A DNA stretch of 64,000 nt, from assembly GCA_030247575.1 (NCBI GenBank), contig JAOTRV010000009.1:1-64000 (forward strand), written 5' to 3'. Source of the stretch: Sulfuritalea sp. GTDB lineage: Bacteria > Pseudomonadota > Gammaproteobacteria > Burkholderiales > Rhodocyclaceae. Under the pieces are notes generated by a model, which was not told the origin of the DNA, did no database searches, and was given only the letters and a program-made list of their open reading frames with translations. Made by a program: the position numbers and the translations under genes. Shown here piece by piece: positions 24,790 through 34,790 of the stretch. Each line of letters opens with the position of its first letter. The stretch's first letter is position 1.

Positions 24790-25826
24790 GCCTCTTCGAG
24801 GATGCGCCGGACCGGCGCAGGCAGCGCGGCGTTTTCGATCGCGGCCAGGTCCAGCCACTGCCATCCCGGTTCCATGGCGGCAACGCCGGGCTTCACCTGC
24901 AACAGCAGCGGCGCGATATGCAGCCGGAAATGGCTGAAGGCATGCACAAGAGTAGACGCCGGCGACACGGCGATCACGCGGCAGGCGAGGCGGCGCTCGG
25001 CCCATTCCCGCGCATCGGCGCCGGCGGGCAGCTCCGGCAGCGACAGCAGGCCGCCCCAGATGCCGGCGGGTGGCCGGGTTTCCAGCAGCACGCGATTGTC
25101 ATGGCGCAGCACCAGCAGCGTGGCGTGGCGCAGCGGAATCTCGCGGCGCGGGCGGGCGGCGGGCAGTTCCGTGGTGCGGCCGCTTGCGCGGGCGACGCAG
25201 GGATCGGCCAGCGGGCAGGCCTCGCAGCGCGGCTTGCCGCGCGTGCAGACCGTGGCGCCGAGATCCATCTGTGCCTGGTTGTAGATGGCGCCGTGGCGCG
25301 CCGGCATGAGTTCCGCGGTCAGCGCCCAGAGGCGCTTTTCCACCGCGCCGCTGCCGGGAAAGCCTTCGATGCCGAAGGCGCGGCACAGCACGCGCTTGAC
25401 GTTGCCGTCGAGGATCGGCGCATGGGCGCCGAAGCAGAAGGTGACGATCGAGTTGGCGGTGGAGCGGCCGATGCCCGGCAGCTGCGCGATGACGGCGGGA
25501 TCGCGCGGAAACTTGCCGCCATGCCGTGCCATCACGGCGCGCGCCGCCGCGTGCAGGTTGCGCGCCCTGGCGTAGTAGCCGAGCCCGCTCCACAGCGGCA
25601 TGACGTCTTCGACCCGCGCCGCGGCAAGGTCGGGCAGTTGCGGAAAGCGATCGAGGAAGCGCAGGTAGTAGGGAATCACCGTCGCCACTTGCGTCTGCTG
25701 CAGCATGATTTCCGACAGCCAGACGCGGTAGGGGTCCGTCGTGTTCTGCCACGGCAGGTCGTGGCGGCCGTGGCGCTTGTGCCAGCGGATCAACCGATCC
25801 GCAAAATCGGCCGGAGGCGAGTTCAC
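24753..25826 (-). CDS. mutY: A/G-specific adenine DNA glycosylase
   Basis: 357 residues, normal for MutY. The catalytic Glu39 lies in [10 protein letters not shown], the helix-hairpin-helix is [12 protein letters not shown], and the [4Fe-4S] cluster cysteines follow in [17 protein letters not shown]. The C-terminal NUDIX-like domain (about 235-350) recognises 8-oxoguanine. The enzyme removes adenine mispaired with 8-oxoG. The GTG start overlaps the purT stop (GTGA), so mutY is probably translated from the purT message. Its 3' end overlaps the convergent LON-domain gene by 37 bases. Confidence 0.96.
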   Translation of the reverse strand: MNSPPADFADRLIRWHKRHGRHDLPWQNTTDPYRVWLSEIMLQQTQVATVIPYYLRFLDRFPQLPDLAAARVEDVMPLWSGLGYYARARNLHAAARAVMARHGGKFPRDPAVIAQLPGIGRSTANSIVTFCFGAHAPILDGNVKRVLCRAFGIEGFPGSGAVEKRLWALTAELMPARHGAIYNQAQMDLGATVCTRGKPRCEACPLADPCVARASGRTTELPAARPRREIPLRHATLLVLRHDNRVLLETRPPAGIWGGLLSLPELPAGADAREWAERRLACRVIAVSPASTLVHAFSHFRLHIAPLLLQVKPGVAAMEPGWQWLDLAAIENAALPAPVRRILEEAQVSGSKPLPSR

Positions 25827-27043
25827 CCTTTGACCGGTTTGACGCGGCTCGCCGCGAGCTTGGCGCGCTGCCGAGCTTCGTCGGTGGTGTCGGCATTCGC
25901 CACGGCGACGCCCATGCGGCGCTTGACGAAGCTCTCCGGTTTGCCGAACAGGCGCAGGTCGGATTCCGGCACTCGCAGCGCATCGGCCACACCCTCGAAG
26001 GCGATGCCCTTTTCTTCCAGGTCGCCGTAGATCACCGCCGACGCACCGGGACGGCGCAGCGAGGCGTCGACCGGCAGGCCGAGGATGGCCCGCGCATGCA
26101 GTTCGAATTCGGAGAGGCGCTGCGTCGCCAGCGTCACCAGGCCCGTGTCGTGCGGGCGCGGGCTGACTTCGGAGAACCACACGGCATCGCCCTTGATGAA
26201 CAGTTCGACGCCGAAAATGCCGCGCCCGCCGAGGTTGCCGGTGATGGCGCGGGCGATGTCGCGCGACTTCTGCAGCGCGACCGGCGTCATCGCCATCGGC
26301 TGCCAGGATTCGACGTAGTCGCCATTCACCTGCACATGGCCGATCGGTTCGCAGAAGAAGGTTTCCACCGCGCCCGAGGCGCCGACGGCGCGCACCGTGA
26401 GCTGGGTGATTTCGTAGTCGAAGTCGATGAAGCCCTCGACGATCACGCGCCCTGCGCCGACACGGCCCGCCGCTTGCGAGTAGTCCCACGCCTTTTGCAC
26501 ATCCGCTGGCGTCTTCAGCAGCGATTGGCCCTTGCCGGAGGACGACATCACGGGTTTCACCACGCAGGGAAAGCCGATGGCGTCGATGGCCGACTGCAGC
26601 TCGACCAGCGAGTCGGCGAAACGGTAGGGGGAGGTCGGGAGGCCGAGTTCTTCGGCGGCGAGGCGACGTATCCCTTCGCGGTTCATGGTCAATTGCGCGG
26701 CGCGCGCGGTGGGGATGAACTCCGGAAAATGCCCGGCCACCCCGTCGCGCTCCATCTCGACCAGCGCGGCGGTGGCGATGGCCTCGATCTCGGGCACCAC
26801 CAGGTGCGGCTTTTCCTTCTCGATCAGCGCGCGCAGCGCCGCGCCGTCGGTCATGGCCACGACATGGCTGCGATGCGCCACCTGCATGCCCGGCGCGTCG
26901 GCATAGCGATCAACGCCGATGACCTCGCAACCCAGTCGCTGCAATGCGATAATTACCTCCTTGCCCAGTTCGCCGCAACCCAGCAGCATCACGCGCGTGG
27001 CGGATGGAGAAAGCGGAGTGCCGATACGATCCATGAAACCCAT
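25823..27043 (-). CDS. purT: formate-dependent phosphoribosylglycinamide formyltransferase
   Basis: 406 residues, an ATP-grasp enzyme of purine synthesis that uses formate and ATP to formylate GAR. The N-terminal preATP-grasp region ([20 protein letters not shown]), the ATP-grasp loop ([16 protein letters not shown]) and the metal-binding [20 protein letters not shown] are all present. Of two close ATGs, 27043 is chosen because GGGAG stands six bases upstream; 27034 is possible. It is divergent from a flavin reductase gene and overlaps mutY. Confidence 0.97.
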   Translation of the reverse strand: MGFMDRIGTPLSPSATRVMLLGCGELGKEVIIALQRLGCEVIGVDRYADAPGMQVAHRSHVVAMTDGAALRALIEKEKPHLVVPEIEAIATAALVEMERDGVAGHFPEFIPTARAAQLTMNREGIRRLAAEELGLPTSPYRFADSLVELQSAIDAIGFPCVVKPVMSSSGKGQSLLKTPADVQKAWDYSQAAGRVGAGRVIVEGFIDFDYEITQLTVRAVGASGAVETFFCEPIGHVQVNGDYVESWQPMAMTPVALQKSRDIARAITGNLGGRGIFGVELFIKGDAVWFSEVSPRPHDTGLVTLATQRLSEFELHARAILGLPVDASLRRPGASAVIYGDLEEKGIAFEGVADALRVPESDLRLFGKPESFVKRRMGVAVANADTTDEARQRAKLAASRVKPVKG

Positions 27044-27094
27044 CAGGTGCTCCCGATAAAAAAGTTTGCCCCCCGATTTTAGAGCCTCTTGAAG

Positions 27095-27598
27095 ATGCCA
27101 GCCCCGATGAACCAGCAGTTCCCTCCGTTTCTCGACACCCGCCGCCTGCGCGATGCGCTGGGGGAATACGCCACGGGCGTCGCGGTGATCACCGCGCGCG
27201 CCGCCGACGGCACGCCGGCAGGCGTCACCATCAATTCCTTCGCCTCGGTTTCGCTCCAGCCGCCGCTGGTGCTGTGGAGCCTCGGCCTGCAGTCGCCGGC
27301 GCTGGCGGTCTTCGAGTCGTGCAGCCATTACGCGGTCAATGTGCTCGCCGCCGACCAGGTCGAATTCTCGCAACGCTTCGCGCAGTCCCATGGCGACAAG
27401 TTCGCCGGCATCGACATGGAAGTCGGCGCCGGCGGCACGCCGCTGCTGCCAGGTTGCAGCGCGTGGTTCGAGTGCCGCAACGAGATGCGCCATCCGGGCG
27501 GCGACCACCTGATTTTCGTCGGCCACGTGGAGAACTTCCGGCGCGAATCGAAGCCGCCGCTGATCTTCCACGGCGGGCGCTACCGCACCCTGGCCTGA
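27095..27598 (+). CDS. flavin reductase family protein
   Basis: About 167 residues forming the FMN-binding split-barrel of the flavin reductase (DIM6/HpaC-like) family. The pattern [39 protein letters not shown] is typical: the TxxSF and PP elements bind FMN. Such proteins reduce flavin with NAD(P)H for a partner monooxygenase. No monooxygenase is adjacent, so its partner is unknown. The ATG at 27095 or 27107 could be the start; neither has a strong ribosome-binding site. Confidence 0.88.
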   Translation: MPAPMNQQFPPFLDTRRLRDALGEYATGVAVITARAADGTPAGVTINSFASVSLQPPLVLWSLGLQSPALAVFESCSHYAVNVLAADQVEFSQRFAQSHGDKFAGIDMEVGAGGTPLLPGCSAWFECRNEMRHPGGDHLIFVGHVENFRRESKPPLIFHGGRYRTLA

Positions 27599-27628
27599 GA
27601 CCCGGCGAGTCCCGCGGCGGCCCGCTGC

Positions 27629-30337
27629 CTAGGCCGGCTCGCCGCCTGCGCCGGCCGGCAGCCAGAGCACGACCGTGGTTCCGGCCTTCGGCTGCGAACG
27701 CACATCCATGCTGCCGCCGAGCATTTTGAGAATCTCCTTGACGATGGCGAGGCCCAGTCCCGTGCCCGGCGTCTTGCCCGAGGTGTCGGCGCGCCAGAAG
27801 CGTTCGCCGAGATGCGCCAATTGCTCGGCTGTCATGCCGATTCCCTGGTCGCTCACCGAGATGCCGACCTTGCCCGGCGCCTCGACGATCGCGATGCGGA
27901 CTTCGCCGCCGTCGGGCGAATACTTGATGGCGTTGCCGATCACGTTGGTCAGCGCCTGACGCAGTTTCGGCAGGTCGGCCATGAGGCCCGGCGGCTGCGG
28001 CGGCAGGTCCACCACCACGTGCCAGCGGGCGTCGCCCGGGGTCACGCCGGCGACGGTGGTGTGCACCAGTTCGGCAAGATCCACGCGCTCGATGGTGAGG
28101 TCCCTGCCGCGGCGCGCCTCGATCCGCGACAGGTCGAGCAGTTCGTTGATGATGTCGACCAGCCACAGGGTCTGGCGGTGGATGGTCCCCAGCAGATCCT
28201 TCCGCGTCGCTTCGTCGACCTCCATTTTCAGCAGGACCTCGCTGAAGCCGAGGATGCTGGTCATCGGCGTGCGCAGTTCATGCGCGGCGTGGGAGAGGAA
28301 TTCGTTCTTCATGCGATCGACTTCGGCCTGCAGCGTGACTTCGTGCAGGTAGAGGATGCGGGCCAGGCTGGCCGATTCGCTGCGGATGCCGACCGCGCTG
28401 ATCACCGCGAAGCGCGGCGATTTCAGGGTCAGGGTGCGCGGCGCCAGCGGCGCGCCGGGCGGGCCGAAGCAGGCCGCGACGCCGGCAAAGCTGTCCGGCG
28501 CATCGCAGCGGCTGCGCAGTTCGGCGTCGAGCACCTCCTCGCCCTTGCCGACGATGTCTTCGTAGCGGATGCCGGTCATCGTGTCGAATGCCGGGTTGAC
28601 GAACCGGACCCTGCCGTCCGGGGCGAAGGCGACGAATCCGTCCGGACTCAGGCTGAACAACGCGTCGAGCTGGGCGTTGCGATCCTCGAGCGCGTCGCTC
28701 TTGGTCTGCAGCTCCGCCGTCTGCTCGCGAACCTTGCGCTGAACAGCCGCCGTGGTCCCGGTGGTGACGAGCAGCAGCATCTGCAGCAGCGAGGCCAGCG
28801 CCAGACCGCCGGCGCCGACGATCAGCGTCAGCCAGTGGTCCTGCTGGCGCAGGTATTCCCCGGTCGGCGCGACCCGCAGCGTCCATGTCCGGTCCGCCAC
28901 GGCGATCTGTCTTTCCCACGCGTAGTCGCTGTCGCCCGATACCTTCGCGGTGCTGGAGCGGTAAAGCAGTGAACGCTCGGTATGCGGGAGACCATCCTCG
29001 ACCTCGAATACGATGCCGGGTACGGCCGCCTCCCGCGTGGCGATCTCGATCATTTCATCGACCTTGATCACGCCGGCGGCAAAGCCGGCGAGCCGCCTGC
29101 CGCCTGCCGTCCTGTCCGCCGTCGCTGCCGCGACGTGGGCGGGATGCAGCAGGAGTACGCCGACCCGCGGGCGCTCTTCCTGCACCAGCTGGATCGGCGC
29201 GGTGACGACGGGAAGCCCCCAGCGCTTGGCGCGCTGAATCGCATCGTGGCGGACCGGCTCCGAGTTGATGTCGAATCCGGTGGCCCGGCGATTTCGTTCC
29301 AGCGGGCTGATGAAGCCGACGGGGACGTATTCGGGCCTGGCGGCGGCGCGAACCAGCTGCCTGCGGTCGTTCCTCTCCTTGATCTCGAAGCCGGCAATGC
29401 CGCTCCTCTGCGCCATGCGGCGCTCGAAAGCCGGGCGCTCGGCGTGCACGACGAAGGGGGTGCTGGCCAGGGCGAAGATGTCCGGGTTGTCCTTCAGCGT
29501 GATGCGCGTGAAGTACTCGAACTGGCGATAGCTCATGTCGGGTGTCACTTCGATCAGCCGGCGCAGGGCGGACAGGGCTTCCTGGTGGGCGACGACGCGC
29601 TGTTCGAGCCGCTGCGCGAGCATTTCGCCATGATCCTGGATCGCGGCTTTTTGCTCGGAGTGATCCCAGCGCGACGCGGCGACGAATGTCACGGCCACCA
29701 GTTCGAGCGCGATGATCATCGGCAGCACGAGCGTCGTCCGCCGGTCGTGCCACAGGGGCTGCGACCGGTAGAGGAAGGTCAGCGTCAGCGGCAGCATGAC
29801 CAGCACGCCCAGCGTATCGCCGGACCACCAGCTCCACCACGAGTAGAGATAGTCGGTGGTCTGGATGATCTGCGCCGCATGAAGCGCGGAGACTCCGATG
29901 GTCGCCGAGATCACCGCAGCGACCGGGCCGGCCAGCATCAGCGAGCGGACGATGTCGCGCTCGGTCTCCATCGCCTGCCAGCCCGGGCCGACATGGCGCA
30001 GCAGCAGCCATCTGGCGGCGAGCGCCTGCAGCGTCGCTCCGGCGCCGGTCGCGGCGGCGACCAGGGTGGAGCGCAGGCCGAGGTCGTCATGCAGTGCGCC
30101 GAGGCCGAGGTTGAGGATGAAGGAGCCCAGCCAGATGGCGGGCCAGGCACGTCCCTGCGACCACAGGAGGACGGCCACGGCAAAACCGGCAGCCGGGAAG
30201 ATCGGGCTGACATAGCCCGGCGCAATCGTGAAGCTCAGGCCCAGCGCGCCCAGCAGCAGATAGCCGGTCAGCGCCAGGGTCAGGATCGAGGCCAGGCTGT
30301 CTCGGCTCGAATCTTCCGTGCCCGCCATGGCATTCAC
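27629..30337 (-). CDS. MASE1-CHASE-PAS hybrid-less sensor histidine kinase
   Basis: 902 residues. About eight membrane segments form a MASE1 module (about 15-225). A periplasmic CHASE domain follows (about 240-475), then another membrane helix (about 500-525), a PAS domain (about 555-660) and the kinase core. The H-box is AAHELRTP with His686, the N-box is NVIGNAIKYSPDGG, and the G-boxes are DQGIGM and GTGLGLAIV. It should respond to an external small molecule. The GTG start overlaps the stop of the receiver gene (GTGA), so the pair is made together. It converges with the flavin reductase gene. Confidence 0.93.
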   Translation of the reverse strand: MNAMAGTEDSSRDSLASILTLALTGYLLLGALGLSFTIAPGYVSPIFPAAGFAVAVLLWSQGRAWPAIWLGSFILNLGLGALHDDLGLRSTLVAAATGAGATLQALAARWLLLRHVGPGWQAMETERDIVRSLMLAGPVAAVISATIGVSALHAAQIIQTTDYLYSWWSWWSGDTLGVLVMLPLTLTFLYRSQPLWHDRRTTLVLPMIIALELVAVTFVAASRWDHSEQKAAIQDHGEMLAQRLEQRVVAHQEALSALRRLIEVTPDMSYRQFEYFTRITLKDNPDIFALASTPFVVHAERPAFERRMAQRSGIAGFEIKERNDRRQLVRAAARPEYVPVGFISPLERNRRATGFDINSEPVRHDAIQRAKRWGLPVVTAPIQLVQEERPRVGVLLLHPAHVAAATADRTAGGRRLAGFAAGVIKVDEMIEIATREAAVPGIVFEVEDGLPHTERSLLYRSSTAKVSGDSDYAWERQIAVADRTWTLRVAPTGEYLRQQDHWLTLIVGAGGLALASLLQMLLLVTTGTTAAVQRKVREQTAELQTKSDALEDRNAQLDALFSLSPDGFVAFAPDGRVRFVNPAFDTMTGIRYEDIVGKGEEVLDAELRSRCDAPDSFAGVAACFGPPGAPLAPRTLTLKSPRFAVISAVGIRSESASLARILYLHEVTLQAEVDRMKNEFLSHAAHELRTPMTSILGFSEVLLKMEVDEATRKDLLGTIHRQTLWLVDIINELLDLSRIEARRGRDLTIERVDLAELVHTTVAGVTPGDARWHVVVDLPPQPPGLMADLPKLRQALTNVIGNAIKYSPDGGEVRIAIVEAPGKVGISVSDQGIGMTAEQLAHLGERFWRADTSGKTPGTGLGLAIVKEILKMLGGSMDVRSQPKAGTTVVLWLPAGAGGEPA

Positions 30338-30702
30338 GCGAGGCGACTCTTGATGGTTTGCAGCAGTTCGAGCGGGCCGTAGGGCTTGACGAAGTAATCG
30401 TCGGCTCCGGCCTCCCTGCCGCGCTGCCTGTCCGAATCCTGGCCGCGGGCAGACATCAGTGCGACATAGGTCTTCGCGAGCTCGGGATCGCGACGGATCT
30501 CGATGCAGAGCTGGTAGCCGTCCATCCCGCCCGGCATCATGATGTCGAGGATGATCCCGCGGGGGCGCTCGCGGCGAAGAATCTCCCAGGCGGACGCCGC
30601 ATCTTCGGCTTCGAGCAAATCGTAGTGGCCGCCCAGAACGATCCGCAACAACTTCCGTATGTCGGGCTGGTCATCGACGATCAGCAGCTTGTCCCTGTTC
30701 AA
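30334..30702 (-). CDS. single-domain response regulator
   Basis: 122 residues, a CheY-like receiver domain with no output domain. The acidic pair is Asp10-Asp11 (IVDDQ), the phospho-acceptor is Asp53 (LDIMMPGGMDG), and the later signature residues are MSARG and VKPYG. I take the TTG at 30702 as start because AGGA precedes it and the receiver fold begins at once; a longer upstream frame is non-coding in composition. It is the first gene of a two-gene operon with the MASE1-CHASE kinase, its likely phosphodonor. Confidence 0.9.
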   Translation of the reverse strand: MNRDKLLIVDDQPDIRKLLRIVLGGHYDLLEAEDAASAWEILRRERPRGIILDIMMPGGMDGYQLCIEIRRDPELAKTYVALMSARGQDSDRQRGREAGADDYFVKPYGPLELLQTIKSRLA

Positions 30703-30833
30703 GCGGATTCCTTTCGTTTTGCAGCCACAGTGTGCCGTTCGATGATAGCAGGACGGGGTTTGCCTCCGGCAAAGCCGGCGGGCCGCAACGCGTCCGGATG
30801 ACGAGCACCATCCGGCCCTGTACACTTCGAACG

Positions 30834-32024
30834 ATGGCTACCCTCGTTCTGCATCCCGGCAAGGAAAAATCCGTCCTGCGCCGCCATCCCTGGCTGTTCT
30901 CCGGCGCGGTGGCGCAACTCGAGGGGCGCGCCCGGCCGGGCGATACCGTCGATGTCGTCTCCAGCGACGGCCGGACGCTGGCCCGCGCGGCGTGGAGCCC
31001 GGCGTCGCAGATCCGCGCGCGGATCTGGAGCTTCGATATCGACGAGAGCATCGACCACGCCTTCTTCAAGCGCCGCGTCGCGGCCGCCGTGACGCGCCGT
31101 GCGGCCCTGCCGGAGCTGGTCGGGCAGCAGGGCCAGCGCCTGATCCACGCCGAATCCGACGGACTGCCCGGCGTCATCGCCGATCGCTTTGGCGACACCG
31201 TGGTGGTGCAGTTGACCACGGCCGGCGCCGACAAGTGGCGTGCCGCGATCGCCGACTCCCTGCTGAAGGCCACCGGTTGCGCGCGCATCTACGAGCGCTC
31301 GGACGTCGAGGTGCGCAGCCTCGAAGGCCTGCAGCCCGTCACCGGCTGGCTGCACGGCGCGGCCTCCGCCGACGAACTGGTGATCGAGGAAAACGGCGTG
31401 CGCATGACAGTCGATTTCGTCGGCGGCCACAAGACCGGCTTCTACCTCGACCAGCGCGACAACCGACGCCGCGTCGCCGAACTGGCGAAGGATCGGCGCG
31501 TGCTCAACTGCTTCTGCTACACGGCCGGCTTTTCGCTGCAGGCGCTGGCCGGCGGCGCGCGCGACGTGGTGTCGATCGACAGTTCCGGCCCGGCGCTGGA
31601 AACCGCGCGGCGCAACCTCGCGCTCAATCCGCGGCTCGATGCCGCGCGTGCGGCGTGGATCGAGGCCGACGTCTTCGCCGAGCTGCGCAACATGCGCGGC
31701 GCGGGCGAGAGCTTCGACCTCATCGTGCTCGATCCGCCCAAGTTCGCCCACACCGCGGCGCATGCCGAGCGCGCCGCGCGCGCCTACAAGGACATCAATG
31801 TGCAGGCGCTGCACCTGCTCGCGCCGGGCGGCCTGCTGATGACGTATTCGTGTTCCGGCGGCGTCAGTCCGGAGCTGTTCCAGAAGATCGTCGCCGGCGC
31901 CGCGCTCGACGCCCGCCGCACGGCGCGCATCGTGCAGCGCCTGCAGGGCGCCGCCGATCATCCGGTGGACCTGGCGTTTCCGGAAGGCGAGTACCTGAAG
32001 GGCCTGCTGCTGCAGGTTGATTGA
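30834..32024 (+). CDS. rlmI: class I SAM-dependent 23S rRNA methyltransferase, RlmI-like
   Basis: 396 residues. The N-terminal PUA domain (about 1-75) opens LVLHPGKEKSVLRRHPWLFSG, the family signature. A middle EEHEA-like domain follows, then a Rossmann methyltransferase domain with LNCFCYTAGFSLQALAGG (SAM loop) and the DPPKF catalytic motif. RlmI methylates C5 of a cytosine in 23S rRNA. The ATG at 30834 starts exactly at the PUA domain, so longer upstream readings are rejected. A TACACT hexamer 14 bases upstream could be its -10 box. It is divergent from the response-regulator gene. Confidence 0.93.
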   Translation: MATLVLHPGKEKSVLRRHPWLFSGAVAQLEGRARPGDTVDVVSSDGRTLARAAWSPASQIRARIWSFDIDESIDHAFFKRRVAAAVTRRAALPELVGQQGQRLIHAESDGLPGVIADRFGDTVVVQLTTAGADKWRAAIADSLLKATGCARIYERSDVEVRSLEGLQPVTGWLHGAASADELVIEENGVRMTVDFVGGHKTGFYLDQRDNRRRVAELAKDRRVLNCFCYTAGFSLQALAGGARDVVSIDSSGPALETARRNLALNPRLDAARAAWIEADVFAELRNMRGAGESFDLIVLDPPKFAHTAAHAERAARAYKDINVQALHLLAPGGLLMTYSCSGGVSPELFQKIVAGAALDARRTARIVQRLQGAADHPVDLAFPEGEYLKGLLLQVD

Positions 32025-32054
32025 ACGCTCGCATTGTGTTCTGATAGCCGCCCC

Positions 32055-32405
32055 ATGCGCCGCTTCCTGCACCCATTCCTTGCCCTGATCCTCTCGCTGC
32101 TGCTCGTCAGCGGCCAGCAGGCGGCATTTGCTCACATGGTCGCGCACATGCTCGGGCACGCCGCGGGACCTTCCGCCGTGCAGGTTGCGCAGGGCGAGGA
32201 TGCCGATCACGGTGCGGCGCTGAGCCTGTCGCATGTCTGCACCACCTGCATCGCCTTCGCCGGCGTCGACGTGGCGCCTCCGGCGCCGCCGCTTCCTCCT
32301 GCAATCCCTGCCGGCCTGGCGGCGACCACCGATGGCGCCGTAGCGTCGGCGTCTACTCTTCGATTCGTCGCGGCGTTTCGCAGCCGCGCCCCGCCCCTGC
32401 TCTAA
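32055..32405 (+). CDS. DUF2946-like small exported protein at a metal-uptake locus
   Basis: 116 residues. A hydrophobic signal sequence (RFLHPFLALILSLLLVSG) is followed by histidine-rich HMVAHMLGHAAG, a paired-cysteine motif (HVCTTCIAF) and a C-terminal FRSRAPPLL, the RARAPP-like ending typical of DUF2946. Members sit beside copper or zinc genes; the His/Cys content suggests metal handling, but no biochemical role is established. It precedes an outer-membrane protein and ZnuA/ZnuB-like genes on the same strand and probably belongs to that cluster. Confidence 0.75.
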   Translation: MRRFLHPFLALILSLLLVSGQQAAFAHMVAHMLGHAAGPSAVQVAQGEDADHGAALSLSHVCTTCIAFAGVDVAPPAPPLPPAIPAGLAATTDGAVASASTLRFVAAFRSRAPPLL

Positions 32406-32478
32406 AGCCACCTGACGTTCTGCTGTGCCGCCGGCCTGCTGCCGGCCGGCGCCCCTTGTCATTTGCCTTGGAGCAATC

Positions 32479-33885
32479 ATGAATCGCATTTCAGTTTCCG
32501 TGCTGGCCGCCTGTGGCGTGCTGGCGAGCATTCCCGCATCCGCCGCCGATAACGACCTGAAAGCCCTGCGCGAGGAAATCGCGCAGATGAGAAAAACCTA
32601 CGAACAGCGCATCGACGCGCTGGAGAAGCGCCTGGTGCAGGCGGAGGGAACCTCCACCCAGGCCAAGGCCGCGGCGGACAAGGCGGCCACCCGGACTGCC
32701 CGCGCCGGTGAGGGCAAGGCCAGCGGCTTCAATCCCGAAATCTCGCTGACCCTGCAAGGCGCCCTGACGAAAACCCAGCGCGATCCGGCGACGTGGACGA
32801 TGCAGGGCTTCGTGCCGCCCGGCGAGGCCGAAGAGATCGGCCCGCCGCGCCGACGCGGCTTCACTCTGCAGGAAAGCGAACTCGGCATCGCCGCCAACGT
32901 CGATCCGAACTTTCGCGGCTATCTGAATCTGGCCATGACGCCCGACAACACGGTGGAACTCGAAGAGGCCTATTTCCAGACGCTCGGCCTCGGCGGCGGT
33001 CTGACGCTCAAGGGCGGGCGCTTCCTGTCCGGCATCGGCTACCAGAACGAGATACATCCGCATGCCTGGGATTTCGCCGATGCGCCGCTGGCCTACACCG
33101 CCTTCTTCGGCAACAAGCTGACGGCGGAAGGCGTTCAGCTCAAGTGGCTGGCGCCGACCGAGACCTTCATCGAGCTCGGCCTCGAAGGCGGCCGCGACGA
33201 CGGCTTTCCCGGCGGCGGCAAGAACAAGAGCGGCACGGCGCTGGGCGCGGCCTTCGCCCGCATCGGCGGCGATGCCGGCATCGCGAACACATGGCGCGCC
33301 GGCCTGTCGTATGTGGCGACCAATCCCGGCGCACGCGCCTACGACGGCGTCGATGCCGCGGACCTCGCGACCAGCAACACCTTCGCCGGCAGGAGCCGTA
33401 CCGTCGGCGCCGACTTTGTCTGGAAATGGGCGCCCAACGGCAATTCGACCGAGCGCAACTTCAAGCTGCAGGCCGAATATTTCCGCCGCAGCGAATCCGG
33501 CCAGCTCACCTGCGCCGAGCGCGACACCAGCGGCGCCTGCGGCGGCGCGGCGGGGCTGACCGACAGGTACGACTCGCGCCAGTCGGGCTGGTACGCACAG
33601 GGCGTGTGGCAGTTCATGCCGCGCTGGCGCGCAGGCTATCGCCATGACCGGCTCAATTCCGGGACGACGACGCTGGGGCCGACGCTGGTCGCCGCCGACC
33701 TGCCGCAGCTTGCGGCGTGGAAACCGCGCCGCGACACGTTCATGATCGACTTCGCCTCGTCCGAATTCGCCCGCCTGCGCTTCCAGTTCGCCCGCGACGA
33801 TTCACGCGGCCCCGGCTTGCGCGACAACCAGGTTTGGCTGCAGTACATCATGAGCCTGGGCGCCCATGGCGCTCATAAATTCTGA
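32479..33885 (+). CDS. outer-membrane beta-barrel protein of the metal-uptake cluster
   Basis: 468 residues. A Sec signal peptide (residues 1-22) is followed by a short coiled coil (KALREEIAQMRKTYEQRIDA), the usual periplasmic trimerisation segment of porin-like proteins. The rest is beta-rich with alternating aromatic strands and ends in an aromatic residue two from the C-terminus (HKF), typical of outer-membrane proteins. No TonB box is seen. A GGAG box precedes the ATG. Ten bases separate it from the binding-protein gene, so it likely supplies the outer-membrane pore for the same metal. Confidence 0.8.
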   Translation: MNRISVSVLAACGVLASIPASAADNDLKALREEIAQMRKTYEQRIDALEKRLVQAEGTSTQAKAAADKAATRTARAGEGKASGFNPEISLTLQGALTKTQRDPATWTMQGFVPPGEAEEIGPPRRRGFTLQESELGIAANVDPNFRGYLNLAMTPDNTVELEEAYFQTLGLGGGLTLKGGRFLSGIGYQNEIHPHAWDFADAPLAYTAFFGNKLTAEGVQLKWLAPTETFIELGLEGGRDDGFPGGGKNKSGTALGAAFARIGGDAGIANTWRAGLSYVATNPGARAYDGVDAADLATSNTFAGRSRTVGADFVWKWAPNGNSTERNFKLQAEYFRRSESGQLTCAERDTSGACGGAAGLTDRYDSRQSGWYAQGVWQFMPRWRAGYRHDRLNSGTTTLGPTLVAADLPQLAAWKPRRDTFMIDFASSEFARLRFQFARDDSRGPGLRDNQVWLQYIMSLGAHGAHKF

Positions 33886-33895
33886 GGAGATGGCG

Positions 33896-34786
33896 ATGCG
33901 AAAAATCATGATGCTGCTCGTCGCGCTGCTGGCCCTGCCGGCGCAGGCGGCGCTGAACGTGCTGGCCACGGTGCCGGAATGGGCGGCCCTGGCGCAGGAG
34001 ATCGGCGGCGACAAGCTCAAGGCGACATCCGCGACCACGGCCTTGCAGGACCCGCACCGGATCGATGCGCGGCCGTCGCTGATCGCGAGGGCGCGCAACG
34101 CCGATCTGCTGATCGCCACCGGCGCCGAACTGGAGGTGGGCTGGCTGCCGGTGGTGCAGCGCGAATCCGGCAACGCGCGCATCCAGACCGGTCAAGCGGG
34201 CTATTTCGAAGCGGCCGCCCATGCGCGAATGCTGGAAATTCCGGCGAAGCTGGATCGTGCCGACGGCGACGTGCATGCCAACGGCAATCCACACATCAAC
34301 ACTGATCCGCGCGTCTACCTCAAGGTCGGCGAGGCGCTGGCGGCGCGGCTGGCGCAGCTCGACGCGGCCAATGCCGCGGTCTACCGGGCCGGCTATGCGG
34401 CCTTCGCCGCGCGCTGGCAGGCGAATCTCGCGCGCTGGGAAAAGCAGGGCGCCGCCCTGCGCGGGCAGCCGGTGGTGGTGCAGCACAAATCGTTTTCCTA
34501 CCTGCTCGACTGGCTGGACCTCAGGGAAGTCGCCACGCTGGAACCCAAGCCGGGCGTCGAGGCTTCCGCCGCGCATCTTTCGCGCGTGCTGGAGCAGGTG
34601 AGCGGGCAGAAGCCGCGCTGGGTGATCCGCGCCGTCTGGGAAAGCAGCCGCGCGACGGACTGGTTCGCCGCCAACAACGGCACGCCGGCCGTGGTCTTGC
34701 CCTTCACCGTTGGCGGCAACAATGCGGCGAAGGATCTGACCAGCCTGTTCGACGACACGCTGGCGCGCCTGCTGGTGGTGAAATGA
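33896..34786 (+). CDS. ZnuA-like metal-binding protein of an ABC transporter
   Basis: 296 residues with a signal peptide ending PAQA. The fold follows the cluster 9 (ZnuA/MntC) binding proteins, and the metal-site residues are visible: DPHRIDARPS (first His), GNPHINTDPR (second His), VVVQHKSFSYLL (third His) and a C-terminal acidic residue region (AAKDLTSLFDD). The His/Asp-rich loop of classic ZnuA is missing. The ATG at 33896 follows GAGGAG at six bases, better than the ATG at 33890. It is followed four bases later by the permease gene. Zinc or manganese is likely; sequence alone does not decide. Confidence 0.88.
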   Translation: MRKIMMLLVALLALPAQAALNVLATVPEWAALAQEIGGDKLKATSATTALQDPHRIDARPSLIARARNADLLIATGAELEVGWLPVVQRESGNARIQTGQAGYFEAAAHARMLEIPAKLDRADGDVHANGNPHINTDPRVYLKVGEALAARLAQLDAANAAVYRAGYAAFAARWQANLARWEKQGAALRGQPVVVQHKSFSYLLDWLDLREVATLEPKPGVEASAAHLSRVLEQVSGQKPRWVIRAVWESSRATDWFAANNGTPAVVLPFTVGGNNAAKDLTSLFDDTLARLLVVK

Positions 34787-34790
34787 TGCG